Assembly: GCA_031272565.1 (NCBI GenBank)
Contig: JAISTN010000167.1
Span: 1-13,686, forward strand
Direction of reading: 5' to 3'
DNA length: 13,686 bases
From: Bifidobacteriaceae bacterium
Lineage (GTDB): Bacteria > Actinomycetota > Actinomycetes > Actinomycetales > WQXJ01
The notes under the pieces were generated by a model. It did no database searches. It had not been told where the DNA came from and saw nothing but the letters and a program-made list of their open reading frames with translations. The position numbers were made by a program, and so were the translations under genes. Below are positions 1 through 5,270 of this stretch, one piece after another (position 1 is the first letter of the stretch; each line of letters starts with the position of its first letter).

Positions 1-255
1 CAGAAATACCTGTGGAACTTCGCCGGCGATGGCCGCCAGATGATCGACGTGCTGTACGGCATCCGCGACCTATTCGAGGAGGGCGCCGCCTCCGGCCGCC
101 CGGTGCTGGACGTGACCGGCGATGACGTGGCGGCATTCGCCTGGAATGTCCTGATGGAAGCCCAAGCCTCCACCTGGATGGGCAAGAAGGCCGCTCACCT
201 CAACGCCGATGTCAAGGTGGCATTGGCCAAGCTGGCGTTGCACGATGCCGCCTGA
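1..255 (+). CDS. DUF1048-type protein, 3' end (start outside window)
   Basis: The frame is open from the first base and stops at TGA 253-255, giving the last 84 residues. The visible part is helical and soluble: an aromatic stretch (QKYLWNF), a GDGRQMIDVLYGIRDLFEEG segment, then a D-V-T-G-D-D-V-A-A-F motif. This pattern resembles the small DUF1048 family as I remember it. Genes of that family are commonly found beside PadR-type regulators and DrrA/DrrB-like ABC exporters. The next two genes here are such an exporter, and the ATPase start codon lies inside this gene, so the three are very likely co-transcribed. The biochemical function of the family is not known to me. The upstream gene, possibly a PadR regulator, lies outside the window. 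The reading frame is sure and the family assignment fairly so. Confidence 0.8.
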   Translation, partial: QKYLWNFAGDGRQMIDVLYGIRDLFEEGAASGRPVLDVTGDDVAAFAWNVLMEAQASTWMGKKAAHLNADVKVALAKLALHDAA

Positions 256-1078
256 CACCTCAGGAGGCAGCCTCGCCATCGAGGTCAACGGCCTGTACAA
301 GAGCTTTGGCGACACCGCGGTGCTGCGCGGCCTGGACCTGGCGGTGCCGGCCGGGTCCGTCTTTGCCCTCTTGGGCATGAACGGTGCCGGTAAGACCACC
401 ACCGTATCGATCCTGACCACGGTACTGAAGGCGGACGCCGGCACCGCTCGGGTGGCGGGCTGCGATGTGGCCACCCAGCCGGCTAAGGTGCGCCGGGCCA
501 TCACCGTGACCGGCCAAAACGTGGCCATCGACACGGTGCTGACCGGGTTGGAGAACCTGGCCTTGATCGCCAAGCTGCGGCGCGTACCCCGGCCCAAGGT
601 GGTGGCTGGCGAACTGATTGAGCGCTTTGGCCTGGCCCAGGCGGCCGGCAAACCGGCCGGCACCTATTCCGGCGGCATGAAGCGCCGGCTCGACATTGCC
701 ATGAGCTTGATCGGCCAGCCGCAGGTGGTGTTCCTAGACGAGCCGACCACAGGCCTGGACCCAGCCGGGCGGCATGAGGTCTGGGGCGTGATTGGCGGCC
801 TGGCGGAACAAGGCCGGACCATCTTGCTGACCACCCAGTACATGGAGGAGGCGGCCAGGTTGGCCCACACCATTGCCGTGCTGCACGGCGGCGTCATCGC
901 CGCCCAGGGTGACGAGGCCACCATCAGGGCCGCGGCGGGTGGCGCACCAGACCTGGAGGCGGCGTTCTTGACCCTGACCGGGAACGATGCCGGCGGTGGC
1001 ACTGAGGATGTGGCCGGAGCGGCCGGCAAAACCGCCGGAGCCGGCCCGGCCAGTTGGCGTAAGGAGTCTGGACTATGA
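245..1078 (+). CDS. ABC transporter ATP-binding protein (DrrA-like)
   Basis: 277-residue ATPase subunit of an ABC-2 exporter, working at the inner face of the membrane with the permease encoded next. Visible motifs in order: Walker A GMNGAGKT at residues 44-51, Q-loop glutamine near 91, signature YSGGMKRR at 141-148, Walker B VVFLDEP at 161-167 followed by TTGLDP, and a switch region TTQYMEEA near 196. Glutamine in place of the switch histidine is usual for DrrA-like proteins, so it is not a defect. The C-terminal 35 or so residues are Gly/Ala-rich and look unstructured. I chose ATG 245, which overlaps the previous stop by 11 bases. ATG 209 in the same frame would add twelve unconserved residues. 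Neither start has a good ribosome site, so translation is probably coupled. The exported substrate cannot be read from the sequence; drugs or lipids are typical for the family. Confidence 0.93.
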   Translation: MPPDTSGGSLAIEVNGLYKSFGDTAVLRGLDLAVPAGSVFALLGMNGAGKTTTVSILTTVLKADAGTARVAGCDVATQPAKVRRAITVTGQNVAIDTVLTGLENLALIAKLRRVPRPKVVAGELIERFGLAQAAGKPAGTYSGGMKRRLDIAMSLIGQPQVVFLDEPTTGLDPAGRHEVWGVIGGLAEQGRTILLTTQYMEEAARLAHTIAVLHGGVIAAQGDEATIRAAAGGAPDLEAAFLTLTGNDAGGGTEDVAGAAGKTAGAGPASWRKESGL

Positions 1079-1842
1079 CCACCTTGACCGGCTTGGGCGA
1101 CACCATGACTTTGGCCCAGCGGATGCTGAAACACAATGTCCGTTCGCCCGACACGATCATGACGGTGCTGGGGATGCCGCTGATGTTCCTCCTGGCCTTC
1201 GTCTTTGTGCTGGGCGGGGCGATGGATACGGGGCCCATCCGGTACGTCGACTTTGTGGTGCCGCCAGTGCTGCTGTTCTGCATCGCCGCCGGCGTGGCCT
1301 ACACCGCCTTCCGGGTCTACCGGGATGTCACCAGCGGCATGTACGCCCGCTTCTGGTCCATGCCGATTGCGCGCTGGGCCGTGACCGCCGGACACATGGT
1401 GGCCTCGGTGATAGTCAACGGCGTATCGGTGGCGGTGCTGCTGGCGGTGGCGTTCGCAATCGGCTACCGGCCCAAGGCGACCCTGGGTGGCTGGTTGGTG
1501 ACGGTGGCTGTGCTGGTGGCAGCGTTGGTGGCCTTCTCCTTGATGGGGGTGGCCTTTGGGCTGGTGGCCAAGACCGAAGAGGGCGCCTCGATGTTCGTCT
1601 ACCTGATGATTGGGCTGCTCTTTGTGTCCTCCGGCTTTGCACCCACCGCCACCATGGCCGCCGGCCTGCGGGCCTTCGCCGACCATCAGCCGATGACGCC
1701 CTTGATCGACGCCATCCGCAGCGCCCAGTTGGGCGCCGTCGACCCGGGCACCACCTGGCTTGGCCTGGCCTGGCTGGCCGCCATCGCCATCGCCTTTGGC
1801 GCCCTGGCCAACCTGGCCGGCCGCCGCCGCGCCTCGGCCTAA
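1075..1842 (+). CDS. ABC-2 type transporter permease (DrrB-like)
   Basis: 255-residue integral membrane partner of the preceding ATPase. About six hydrophobic segments can be seen, near residues 28-47, 60-79, 108-130, 137-163, 171-189 and 227-249. The stretch SSGFAPTATMAAGLRAFADH followed by QPMTPLIDAIR is the characteristic C-terminal ABC-2/DrrB block between the last two helices. The start ATG overlaps the ATPase stop (ATGA, 1075-1078). AAGGAG at 1061-1066 sits 8 bases upstream, so the start is well supported. The length is normal for a half-size ABC-2 permease. Together with the ATPase it should form a 2+2 exporter. Its substrate is unknown. Confidence 0.93.
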   Translation: MTTLTGLGDTMTLAQRMLKHNVRSPDTIMTVLGMPLMFLLAFVFVLGGAMDTGPIRYVDFVVPPVLLFCIAAGVAYTAFRVYRDVTSGMYARFWSMPIARWAVTAGHMVASVIVNGVSVAVLLAVAFAIGYRPKATLGGWLVTVAVLVAALVAFSLMGVAFGLVAKTEEGASMFVYLMIGLLFVSSGFAPTATMAAGLRAFADHQPMTPLIDAIRSAQLGAVDPGTTWLGLAWLAAIAIAFGALANLAGRRRASA

Positions 1843-1954
1843 GAGGCAGCCCGCATCTGTTTGACGCCTGCCGCTCCCGGATCAGGGCTGGGCCAACGGG
1901 CCGGGGTGGGCCGCCCGGCGGCAGCGGCGGCTGGTAGCGTGAGCGCAGCAGCGG

Positions 1955-1961
1955 AAGGAGG
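1955..1961 (+). promoter_or_regulatory. Ribosome binding site of the LuxR-type gene
   Basis: AAGGAGG lies 10 bases before ATG 1972 and decides that start over the in-frame TTG at 1861, which has no comparable site. Just upstream, TAGCGT at 1935-1940 fits the loose actinobacterial -10 form TANNNT, but no -35 partner can be seen, so a promoter there is only possible. Confidence 0.7.
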
Positions 1962-1971
1962 CGGTGCGAGG

Positions 1972-2853
1972 ATGCACGCGGTGCGCCGGGCGGCCGTGGC
2001 CTGGGCGGCCGGGGCCAGGGCCTCGCTGCCCCTAGCCGGCTGGCTGGTGATCGGCTGGCTGTTCGGTGGCTTCGTCATCTTTCTGACCCGATTTGGCGTG
2101 TCGGTGCTGCGGGACCCGGCGGTATCGAAGGCGGCCGGGGTGCCAGTGACTGGCCTGGCCTGGGCCGTCCTGGTGGTGCTGCCGCTGCTGTCCAAGCTGG
2201 TGCGGGAAGTGGCCGTGGCCGTGGCCACCTTGATGGTGGGGCTGCCGGCCGTCACGGTCAGGCGGGGTGCCAAGGCGGCCCTGTTGGGGGCGGTTTGGCA
2301 CCTGCAACACCTGGCGTTGGGCCTAGTCATGGCGTCGTTGGCTTTCTTTGCCTTCCCAGCGGGACTGGACGGCATCCTGGTTGTCGGTGGACTGCCCAAC
2401 GCCAACCCGGTGCTTAATGTCGAGCCCGCCTTGGGCGGGGCACTGTTCGGCGCGCTGCTGGTCCTGCTGGGCATTGCCCCCTGGAGCCTGCGCCTGGTCG
2501 ACCGCTGGCTGCGTTGGACCTTCCCCAAGCTGATCCGGACTGCCCCCGGCCAAGCGGCGCCGCACCTGTTCACCTTCCAGTCCCAGGCCGAGGCGGTGGC
2601 GGCGGTGAGCGCGCTGACCGCCCGTGAGCGGGAAACGCTGGCTCTGCTGGCGGAGGGCCGCACCAACGCCCAGATTGCCGCCGCCCTGTTTGTGGCGCCG
2701 GAAACAGCCAAGTCGCACGTTTCACGGGTCTTGGCCAAACTGGGCGTCAGCAACCGGGTCCAGGCGACGGCGGTCGCGCTGCGAGCTGGTCTGCGTTCCC
2801 CCGGGCCACACTCACCGGGCCCGGGTTCACCTGGCCCGCACTCCCCTAGCTAG
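1972..2853 (+). CDS. Membrane-anchored LuxR-family transcriptional regulator
   Basis: 293-residue protein with two unlike halves. Residues about 1-175 hold four or five hydrophobic segments (roughly 20-41, 58-73, 78-95, 102-128 and 153-170), with an HLQH pair near residue 110. Residues 215-274 are a clear GerE/LuxR DNA-binding domain: LTAREREtLALLAEG, then TNAQIAAALFVAPETAKSHV as the helix-turn-helix, then LAKLGVSNRVQA. No receiver, PAS or autoinducer domain is present, so the membrane part is probably the sensor or anchor. The last 18 residues are a five-residue repeat of Ser-Pro-Gly-Pro-His type. The gene starts 129 bases after the ABC permease stop. It may regulate that exporter or the small membrane protein downstream. 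The DNA-binding call is firm; signal and targets are unknown. Confidence 0.85.
   Translation: MHAVRRAAVAWAAGARASLPLAGWLVIGWLFGGFVIFLTRFGVSVLRDPAVSKAAGVPVTGLAWAVLVVLPLLSKLVREVAVAVATLMVGLPAVTVRRGAKAALLGAVWHLQHLALGLVMASLAFFAFPAGLDGILVVGGLPNANPVLNVEPALGGALFGALLVLLGIAPWSLRLVDRWLRWTFPKLIRTAPGQAAPHLFTFQSQAEAVAAVSALTARERETLALLAEGRTNAQIAAALFVAPETAKSHVSRVLAKLGVSNRVQATAVALRAGLRSPGPHSPGPGSPGPHSPS
2797..2850 (+). repeat. 15-bp coding repeat, Pro/Ser/Gly tail
   Basis: Three full units and one partial unit encode SPGPH, SPGPG, SPGPH, SPS at the C terminus of the LuxR-type protein. The codons differ between units (for example CCC, CCG and CCT for the same proline), so the units are not fresh copies and the peptide pattern seems to have been kept. 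It ends at the stop codon. Confidence 0.85.
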
Positions 2854-2857
2854 CACT

Positions 2858-2899
2858 CCCCCGATCGGGGGAATTCGGCGTAATTCCCCCGATTGGGGG
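2858..2899. repeat. Double inverted repeat, possible terminator or palindromic element
   Basis: Arm 2858-2875 (CCCCCGATCGGGGGAATT) and arm 2882-2899 (AATTCCCCCGATTGGGGG) are inverted copies matching at 17 of 18 positions around a 6-base loop. Each arm also contains its own CCCCC/GGGGG hairpin. GCTAGC flanks the element on both sides (2849-2854 and 2899-2904). It lies directly after the LuxR-type stop. It would form a very stable structure, but no T-tract follows, so it is either a non-canonical terminator or a repeated intergenic palindrome. Confidence 0.85.
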
Positions 2900-2915
2900 C
2901 TAGCCAACGCACCCC

Positions 2916-2936
2916 GTCTGAGGCTTGGCTTCAGAC
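2916..2936 (+). promoter_or_regulatory. Hairpin directly before a start codon
   Basis: GTCTGAGGCT and GGCTTCAGAC pair at 8 of 10 positions with a one-base gap. The hairpin ends one base before ATG 2938, and its left arm contains TGAGG, the only purine-rich stretch that could act as ribosome site. It may lower or gate translation of the small membrane protein. Confidence 0.4.
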
Positions 2937-2937
2937 C

Positions 2938-3408
2938 ATGAAAACAAAGCTCGTAGTAGCAGCGGCCGGCCTGATGGCCTTGGTGGGCGCCGGGCACATC
3001 TGGTGTGCGGTGGACCCGGAGGCGTGGATCAAAGACCAGGTAGCCGATCAACCCGGCCTGATGGGGTTGCTGGGCGAAGACGGCACGCTGGGTGCCCTGG
3101 GAGTGGACGGCCTGCTGGTCTTGATGGGTGTGGCATTTCTCCTGGTGGCGGGCGCAACCCTCCTGGTTCTTCCCCGGATCGCCGCCAGGTTGCCGGCTCG
3201 GGCCGGCCGGGTGATTCGACCAGCCGGTTGGATTGGCGGCATCGCCTGGTGCCTAGCGCTGGTAGTCTGCCTGCCGGCCGTGGCCAAGGCGGCCAGTCAA
3301 CACCCCACCGACGGCATGGTCTGGGGGGCGGCGGCCGGCCTGGCCTTCTGTCCCGTCTGGTTCGCCGCCCTGTGGCAGACCCGCGGGACCAAACCCACTG
3401 CGGCTTGA
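2938..3408 (+). CDS. Small four-helix membrane protein, function unknown
   Basis: 156 residues with four hydrophobic segments, near 4-22, 53-77, 97-115 and 124-146. The first contains GAGHIWC, with a histidine and cysteine at the membrane edge. I do not recognise a family. I chose ATG 2938, which starts right at the first hydrophobic segment (MKTKLVVAAAGL); TTG 2893 in frame would begin inside the inverted repeat. The ribosome site is poor, and a hairpin precedes the start. It follows the LuxR-type regulator on the same strand, separated by 84 bases and the double inverted repeat, so co-transcription is uncertain. The base composition is like its neighbours, which supports a real gene. Confidence 0.7.
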   Translation: MKTKLVVAAAGLMALVGAGHIWCAVDPEAWIKDQVADQPGLMGLLGEDGTLGALGVDGLLVLMGVAFLLVAGATLLVLPRIAARLPARAGRVIRPAGWIGGIAWCLALVVCLPAVAKAASQHPTDGMVWGAAAGLAFCPVWFAALWQTRGTKPTAA

Positions 3409-3502
3409 CCGGTCCCTGGCCCCACGCTGATCGATCTGCCCCTGCATGCGGTCTCTCGGTTGCAGGACTTGATCACCTGACGGCCGGCTGGGCGGCAGCG
3501 CA

Positions 3503-3562
3503 GACCGCCGATGGCGGCCGGGTGGCAACGGATACGGCCGATGGCGTCCGGCAGGCACCCGT
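3503..3562. repeat. 30-bp imperfect tandem repeat
   Basis: Units 3503-3532 and 3533-3562 match at 22 of 30 positions. The shared core is GCCGATGGCGKCCGG. The first unit also contains the dyad CCGCC-GAT-GGCGG (3505-3517). It lies about 150 bases upstream of the mapped promoter and could be a repeated protein-binding site, or simply leftover repeat. Confidence 0.55.
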
Positions 3563-3570
3563 GGGTTTAC

Positions 3571-3581
3571 TTGTGTCACAA
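3571..3581. promoter_or_regulatory. TTGTG-T-CACAA dyad, possible operator
   Basis: A perfect 11-base inverted repeat around a single T. The half site TGTG resembles Crp/Fnr-type half sites, but the spacing is much shorter than the usual six bases, so no family can be assigned. It lies about 110 bases upstream of the probable transcription start of the regulator. Confidence 0.35.
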
Positions 3582-3637
3582 AGCCGGGTCCGGGCCGCGT
3601 CTGCCCATATGGCGGAGCAGATTGTCGTCAACAAATA

Positions 3638-3660
3638 CCCGGCTCCGGTTGCCAGCCGGG
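3638..3660. promoter_or_regulatory. 7-bp dyad over the -35 box, possible operator
   Basis: CCCGGCT, nine bases, AGCCGGG. The right arm and spacer cover the TTGCCA -35 box of the promoter at 3649-3677, the position expected for a repressor site. Autoregulation by the encoded regulator is a natural guess. GC-rich dyads arise often by chance in this DNA. Confidence 0.4.
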
Positions 3661-3677
3661 CCGCTGGTGGATATAGT
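3649..3677 (+). promoter_or_regulatory. Promoter of the Cys-rich regulator gene
   Basis: TTGCCA (3649-3654), a 17-base spacer, and TATAGT (3672-3677) form a near-consensus sigma-70/SigA type promoter. Transcription would start near 3684, leaving about 34 untranslated bases before ATG 3718. Confidence 0.65.
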
Positions 3678-3705
3678 GAGTTTGCTGGTTTTTCATGAAA
3701 TGAAC

Positions 3706-3710
3706 AAGGA
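3706..3710 (+). promoter_or_regulatory. Ribosome binding site deciding ATG 3718
   Basis: AAGGA lies seven bases before ATG 3718. The alternative in-frame ATG 3700 has no purine-rich site in front and would add six residues, so 3718 is preferred. Confidence 0.6.
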
Positions 3711-3717
3711 TGTTTCC

Positions 3718-4473
3718 ATGGCCGCCCCAGTTACATCTGTCTACGATGGAACCACCGGGCGCTCCGACCACGGTGGCCGGCGCACCCACATCATCCAGAT
3801 TCTGCGTGACACGCGTGTCCCGCTGTCGGTCCAAGAGGTGGCCGACAAGGTTGGCATCCACGTCAATACCGCCCGCTTTCATCTCGAATCGTTGGTCGAT
3901 GCCGGCCTGGCGACACGCGAAACGGCCGAGCGGGATACCCCCGGCCGGCCCAAGGTTGTCTACCTTGGCACTCTGCCCAATCAGACCCATGAGAGAGCCC
4001 AGGGCTATCGCCTGTTGGCCGAGATCCTAACAACGGCCATTGCCCAGTCGAAGACCCACTCTGGCGAATGGCTCTACACCGTGGGCCAGGAATGGGGCCG
4101 CTACCTGACAACCCGCCTGGCACCCTTTGAAACCCTAGACGAACATGAGATCACCAACCGCCTGGTGAACAAGCTGGACGCCCTGTGGTTTGCCCCCGAG
4201 CTGGTCGACACCGGCCGTGAGCCGCCCCGCCTGCTGCTGCACAACTGCCCGTTCGCTTCCGCCGCCCGCAAGGCACCGGCGGTGGTGTGCCAACTCCACG
4301 CCGGCATGATCAACGCCAGCCTCGAGGAGATGCACTCCAACTACCGCCTGGAAGAACTCCACCCCAGGTCCGCGCCGCACCTGTGCGAAGGCTGCCTGGG
4401 CCCCGTCCCCCAGACCGCCCGGACCAGCGTCCAAGTGATCGCGCCCAAACTGGAACCGCCGGCAGCGCAGTGA
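3718..4473 (+). CDS. Winged-helix regulator with four-cysteine (possible Fe-S) C-terminal domain
   Basis: 251 residues. Residues about 20-85 form an ArsR/SufR-like winged helix: THIIQILRDTRVPLSVQEVA, then DKVGIHVNTARFHLESLVDAG as the recognition helix region, then the wing ending GRPKVVYLG. The C-terminal part carries HNCPF (Cys177), Cys191, and CEGC (Cys223, Cys226), with spacing C-X13-C-X31-C-X2-C. An NCPF motif followed by spaced cysteines is how SufR-type regulators bind an Fe-S cluster, so I infer a redox, NO or iron sensor. The gene has its own promoter with dyads, and ends 306 bases before nrfH on the same strand, making it the best candidate controller of the nrf operon. An ordinary metal-binding regulator is the alternative. 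The DNA-binding fold is firm; cluster and target are inference. Confidence 0.88.
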   Translation: MAAPVTSVYDGTTGRSDHGGRRTHIIQILRDTRVPLSVQEVADKVGIHVNTARFHLESLVDAGLATRETAERDTPGRPKVVYLGTLPNQTHERAQGYRLLAEILTTAIAQSKTHSGEWLYTVGQEWGRYLTTRLAPFETLDEHEITNRLVNKLDALWFAPELVDTGREPPRLLLHNCPFASAARKAPAVVCQLHAGMINASLEEMHSNYRLEELHPRSAPHLCEGCLGPVPQTARTSVQVIAPKLEPPAAQ

Positions 4474-4551
4474 GCCTGGCCACCACTGCCCCCAGAAGTT
4501 CTTGCCAAACAACGGCCCGCGCGGCCCGGCCAACCTGAGGATTCACCCAAG

Positions 4552-4563
4552 TTTTCGCGAAAA
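4552..4563. promoter_or_regulatory. Perfect 12-bp palindrome, possible operator
   Basis: TTTTCGCGAAAA is a perfect palindrome inside AT-rich sequence. It lies 10 bases upstream of a CATAAT box (4573-4578), so it would cover the -35 region of a second, distal promoter if that box is used. It could equally close the regulator gene region. No known family site is claimed. Confidence 0.5.
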
Positions 4564-4666
4564 TACACCTCCCATAATCAAGACTGCCTTTTTTGCATGA
4601 CAAATATGCCAGGCCACTACTGTCGCTTATCCCAAACCGCCCAGATCATGGTCCTGAAGCGCGCCG

Positions 4667-4682
4667 CAACACGCCGCTGTTG
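4667..4682. promoter_or_regulatory. CAACA-N6-TGTTG dyad, possible activator site
   Basis: Five-base perfect arms with a six-base spacer, total 16 bases, the geometry of Crp/Fnr-family sites though not their consensus. Its centre lies about 57 bases upstream of the predicted nrf transcription start, a usual place for an activator. Confidence 0.35.
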
Positions 4683-4696
4683 AAACCAGTGTTATC

Positions 4697-4725
4697 TTGA
4701 CGAAATCGGTCAATTCCAATAACTT
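4697..4725 (+). promoter_or_regulatory. Probable nrf operon promoter with overlapping dyad
   Basis: TTGACG (4697-4702), a 17-base spacer and TAACTT (4720-4725) make a SigA-type promoter with a good -35 and a weak TANNNT -10. TTGAC (4697-4701) and GTCAA (4709-4713) form a perfect inverted repeat with a seven-base spacer that covers the -35 box. A protein on this dyad would compete with or replace sigma contact. Transcription would start near 4732. Confidence 0.6.
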
Positions 4726-4779
4726 AGACCCTAAGCAGGGCGGCCCGCCCCCGGCCGCCACGGAAACCAGGAGCCGGCA

Positions 4780-5253
4780 ATGGCGACGTCGCCCGGTAGC
4801 AAAGCGCACCGAGTGGTGCGCCTACTGGCCGCCCTCTTTGTCGGCACGGCCATCGGTTCGGCTGCCTTCACCTTGGCTTACGCCGAACTGCCCGCCTACC
4901 TGGGCACCGATCCCCTGACCTGCACCAACTGCCATGTCATGCAGCGCGAGTACGACGCCTGGGCGGCCGGCGCCCACGCCAACGTCGCCACCTGCAGCGA
5001 CTGCCACGTGCCACATGACAACCTGGTCCACAAACTGGTGGTGAAGGCTGAAGACGGCGTCCTCCACGGGACCAAGTTCACCTTCAACACCTACCCCACC
5101 AACATCGTCATCCGCGATTCCTCCCTCGCCATCGCCAACCAGGCCTGCCTCGAGTGCCACGCCGAACTGACCGACTCGATGTACCAAGCCATGGGCGCGG
5201 ACGAAACCATCACCTGTACCAAGTGCCACAGCGGCATCGGCCACGACGATTAA
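4780..5253 (+). CDS. nrfH: Cytochrome c nitrite reductase small subunit NrfH
   Basis: 157-residue tetrahaem, membrane-anchored quinol dehydrogenase of the NapC/NirT family, passing electrons from menaquinol to NrfA. One N-terminal anchor helix (about residues 12-34) is followed by four CxxCH motifs at Cys48, Cys72, Cys123 and Cys146. The first reads CTNCHVM; the methionine two residues after the histidine (Met54) is the haem 1 ligand typical of NrfH. The segment AYLGTDPLTCTNCHVM matches the family well, and the length is normal. ATG 4780 is supported by AGGAG at 4769-4773. It is the first gene of a seven-gene unit; nrfA starts 17 bases after its stop. Regulation is probably through the promoter at 4697-4725. 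Confidence 0.96.
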   Translation: MATSPGSKAHRVVRLLAALFVGTAIGSAAFTLAYAELPAYLGTDPLTCTNCHVMQREYDAWAAGAHANVATCSDCHVPHDNLVHKLVVKAEDGVLHGTKFTFNTYPTNIVIRDSSLAIANQACLECHAELTDSMYQAMGADETITCTKCHSGIGHDD

Positions 5254-5259
5254 TGACAC

Positions 5260-5264
5260 AGGAG
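5260..5264 (+). promoter_or_regulatory. Ribosome binding site deciding nrfA start
   Basis: AGGAG lies six bases before ATG 5271. An in-frame ATG at 5253 overlaps the nrfH stop and lacks a site of its own at a useful distance, so 5271 is preferred. The difference is six residues. Confidence 0.7.
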
Positions 5265-5270
5265 CAAACC

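Larger units (their letters stand above)
3409..3717. other. Intergenic regulatory region before the Cys-rich regulator
   Basis: No convincing gene lies in these 309 bases. The frame of the next gene stays open back to about 3511, but that part reads as low-quality protein without a ribosome site. The stretch holds a 30-bp imperfect tandem repeat (3503-3562), a TTGTG/CACAA dyad (3571-3581), a 7-bp dyad (3638-3660) and a near-consensus promoter (3649-3677). It becomes AT-richer toward the regulator start. Confidence 0.7.
4474..4779. other. AT-richer intergenic region upstream of nrfH
   Basis: No gene is seen in these 306 bases. They are clearly richer in A and T than the flanking genes. They hold a perfect palindrome (4552-4563), a CATAAT box (4573-4578) without a good -35, a six-T run (4589-4594) without a stem, a 16-base dyad (4667-4682) and the likely nrf promoter (4697-4725). 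The leader from about 4732 to 4779 contains a C/G-rich stretch and ends with AGGAG (4769-4773), six bases before the nrfH start. Confidence 0.75.

Noticed and set aside
209..244. Earlier ATG for the ABC ATPase
   Set aside because: It adds twelve residues rich in Trp and Cys that are the DUF1048-type gene read in another frame. ATG 245 is closer to the normal family start.
830..850. Missing switch histidine in the ABC ATPase
   Set aside because: TTQY in place of TTHY is the usual form in DrrA-like ATPases, so it is not an inactivating change.
1861..1866. TTGACG as -35 box of the LuxR-type gene, or TTG 1861 as its start
   Set aside because: No -10 box follows at 16-18 bases. As a start it lacks a ribosome site and would add a low-complexity leader, while ATG 1972 has AAGGAGG.
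4589..4594. Six-T run as terminator of the Cys-rich regulator
   Set aside because: No stable stem directly precedes it; the GC-rich palindrome at 4514-4526 is more than 60 bases away.
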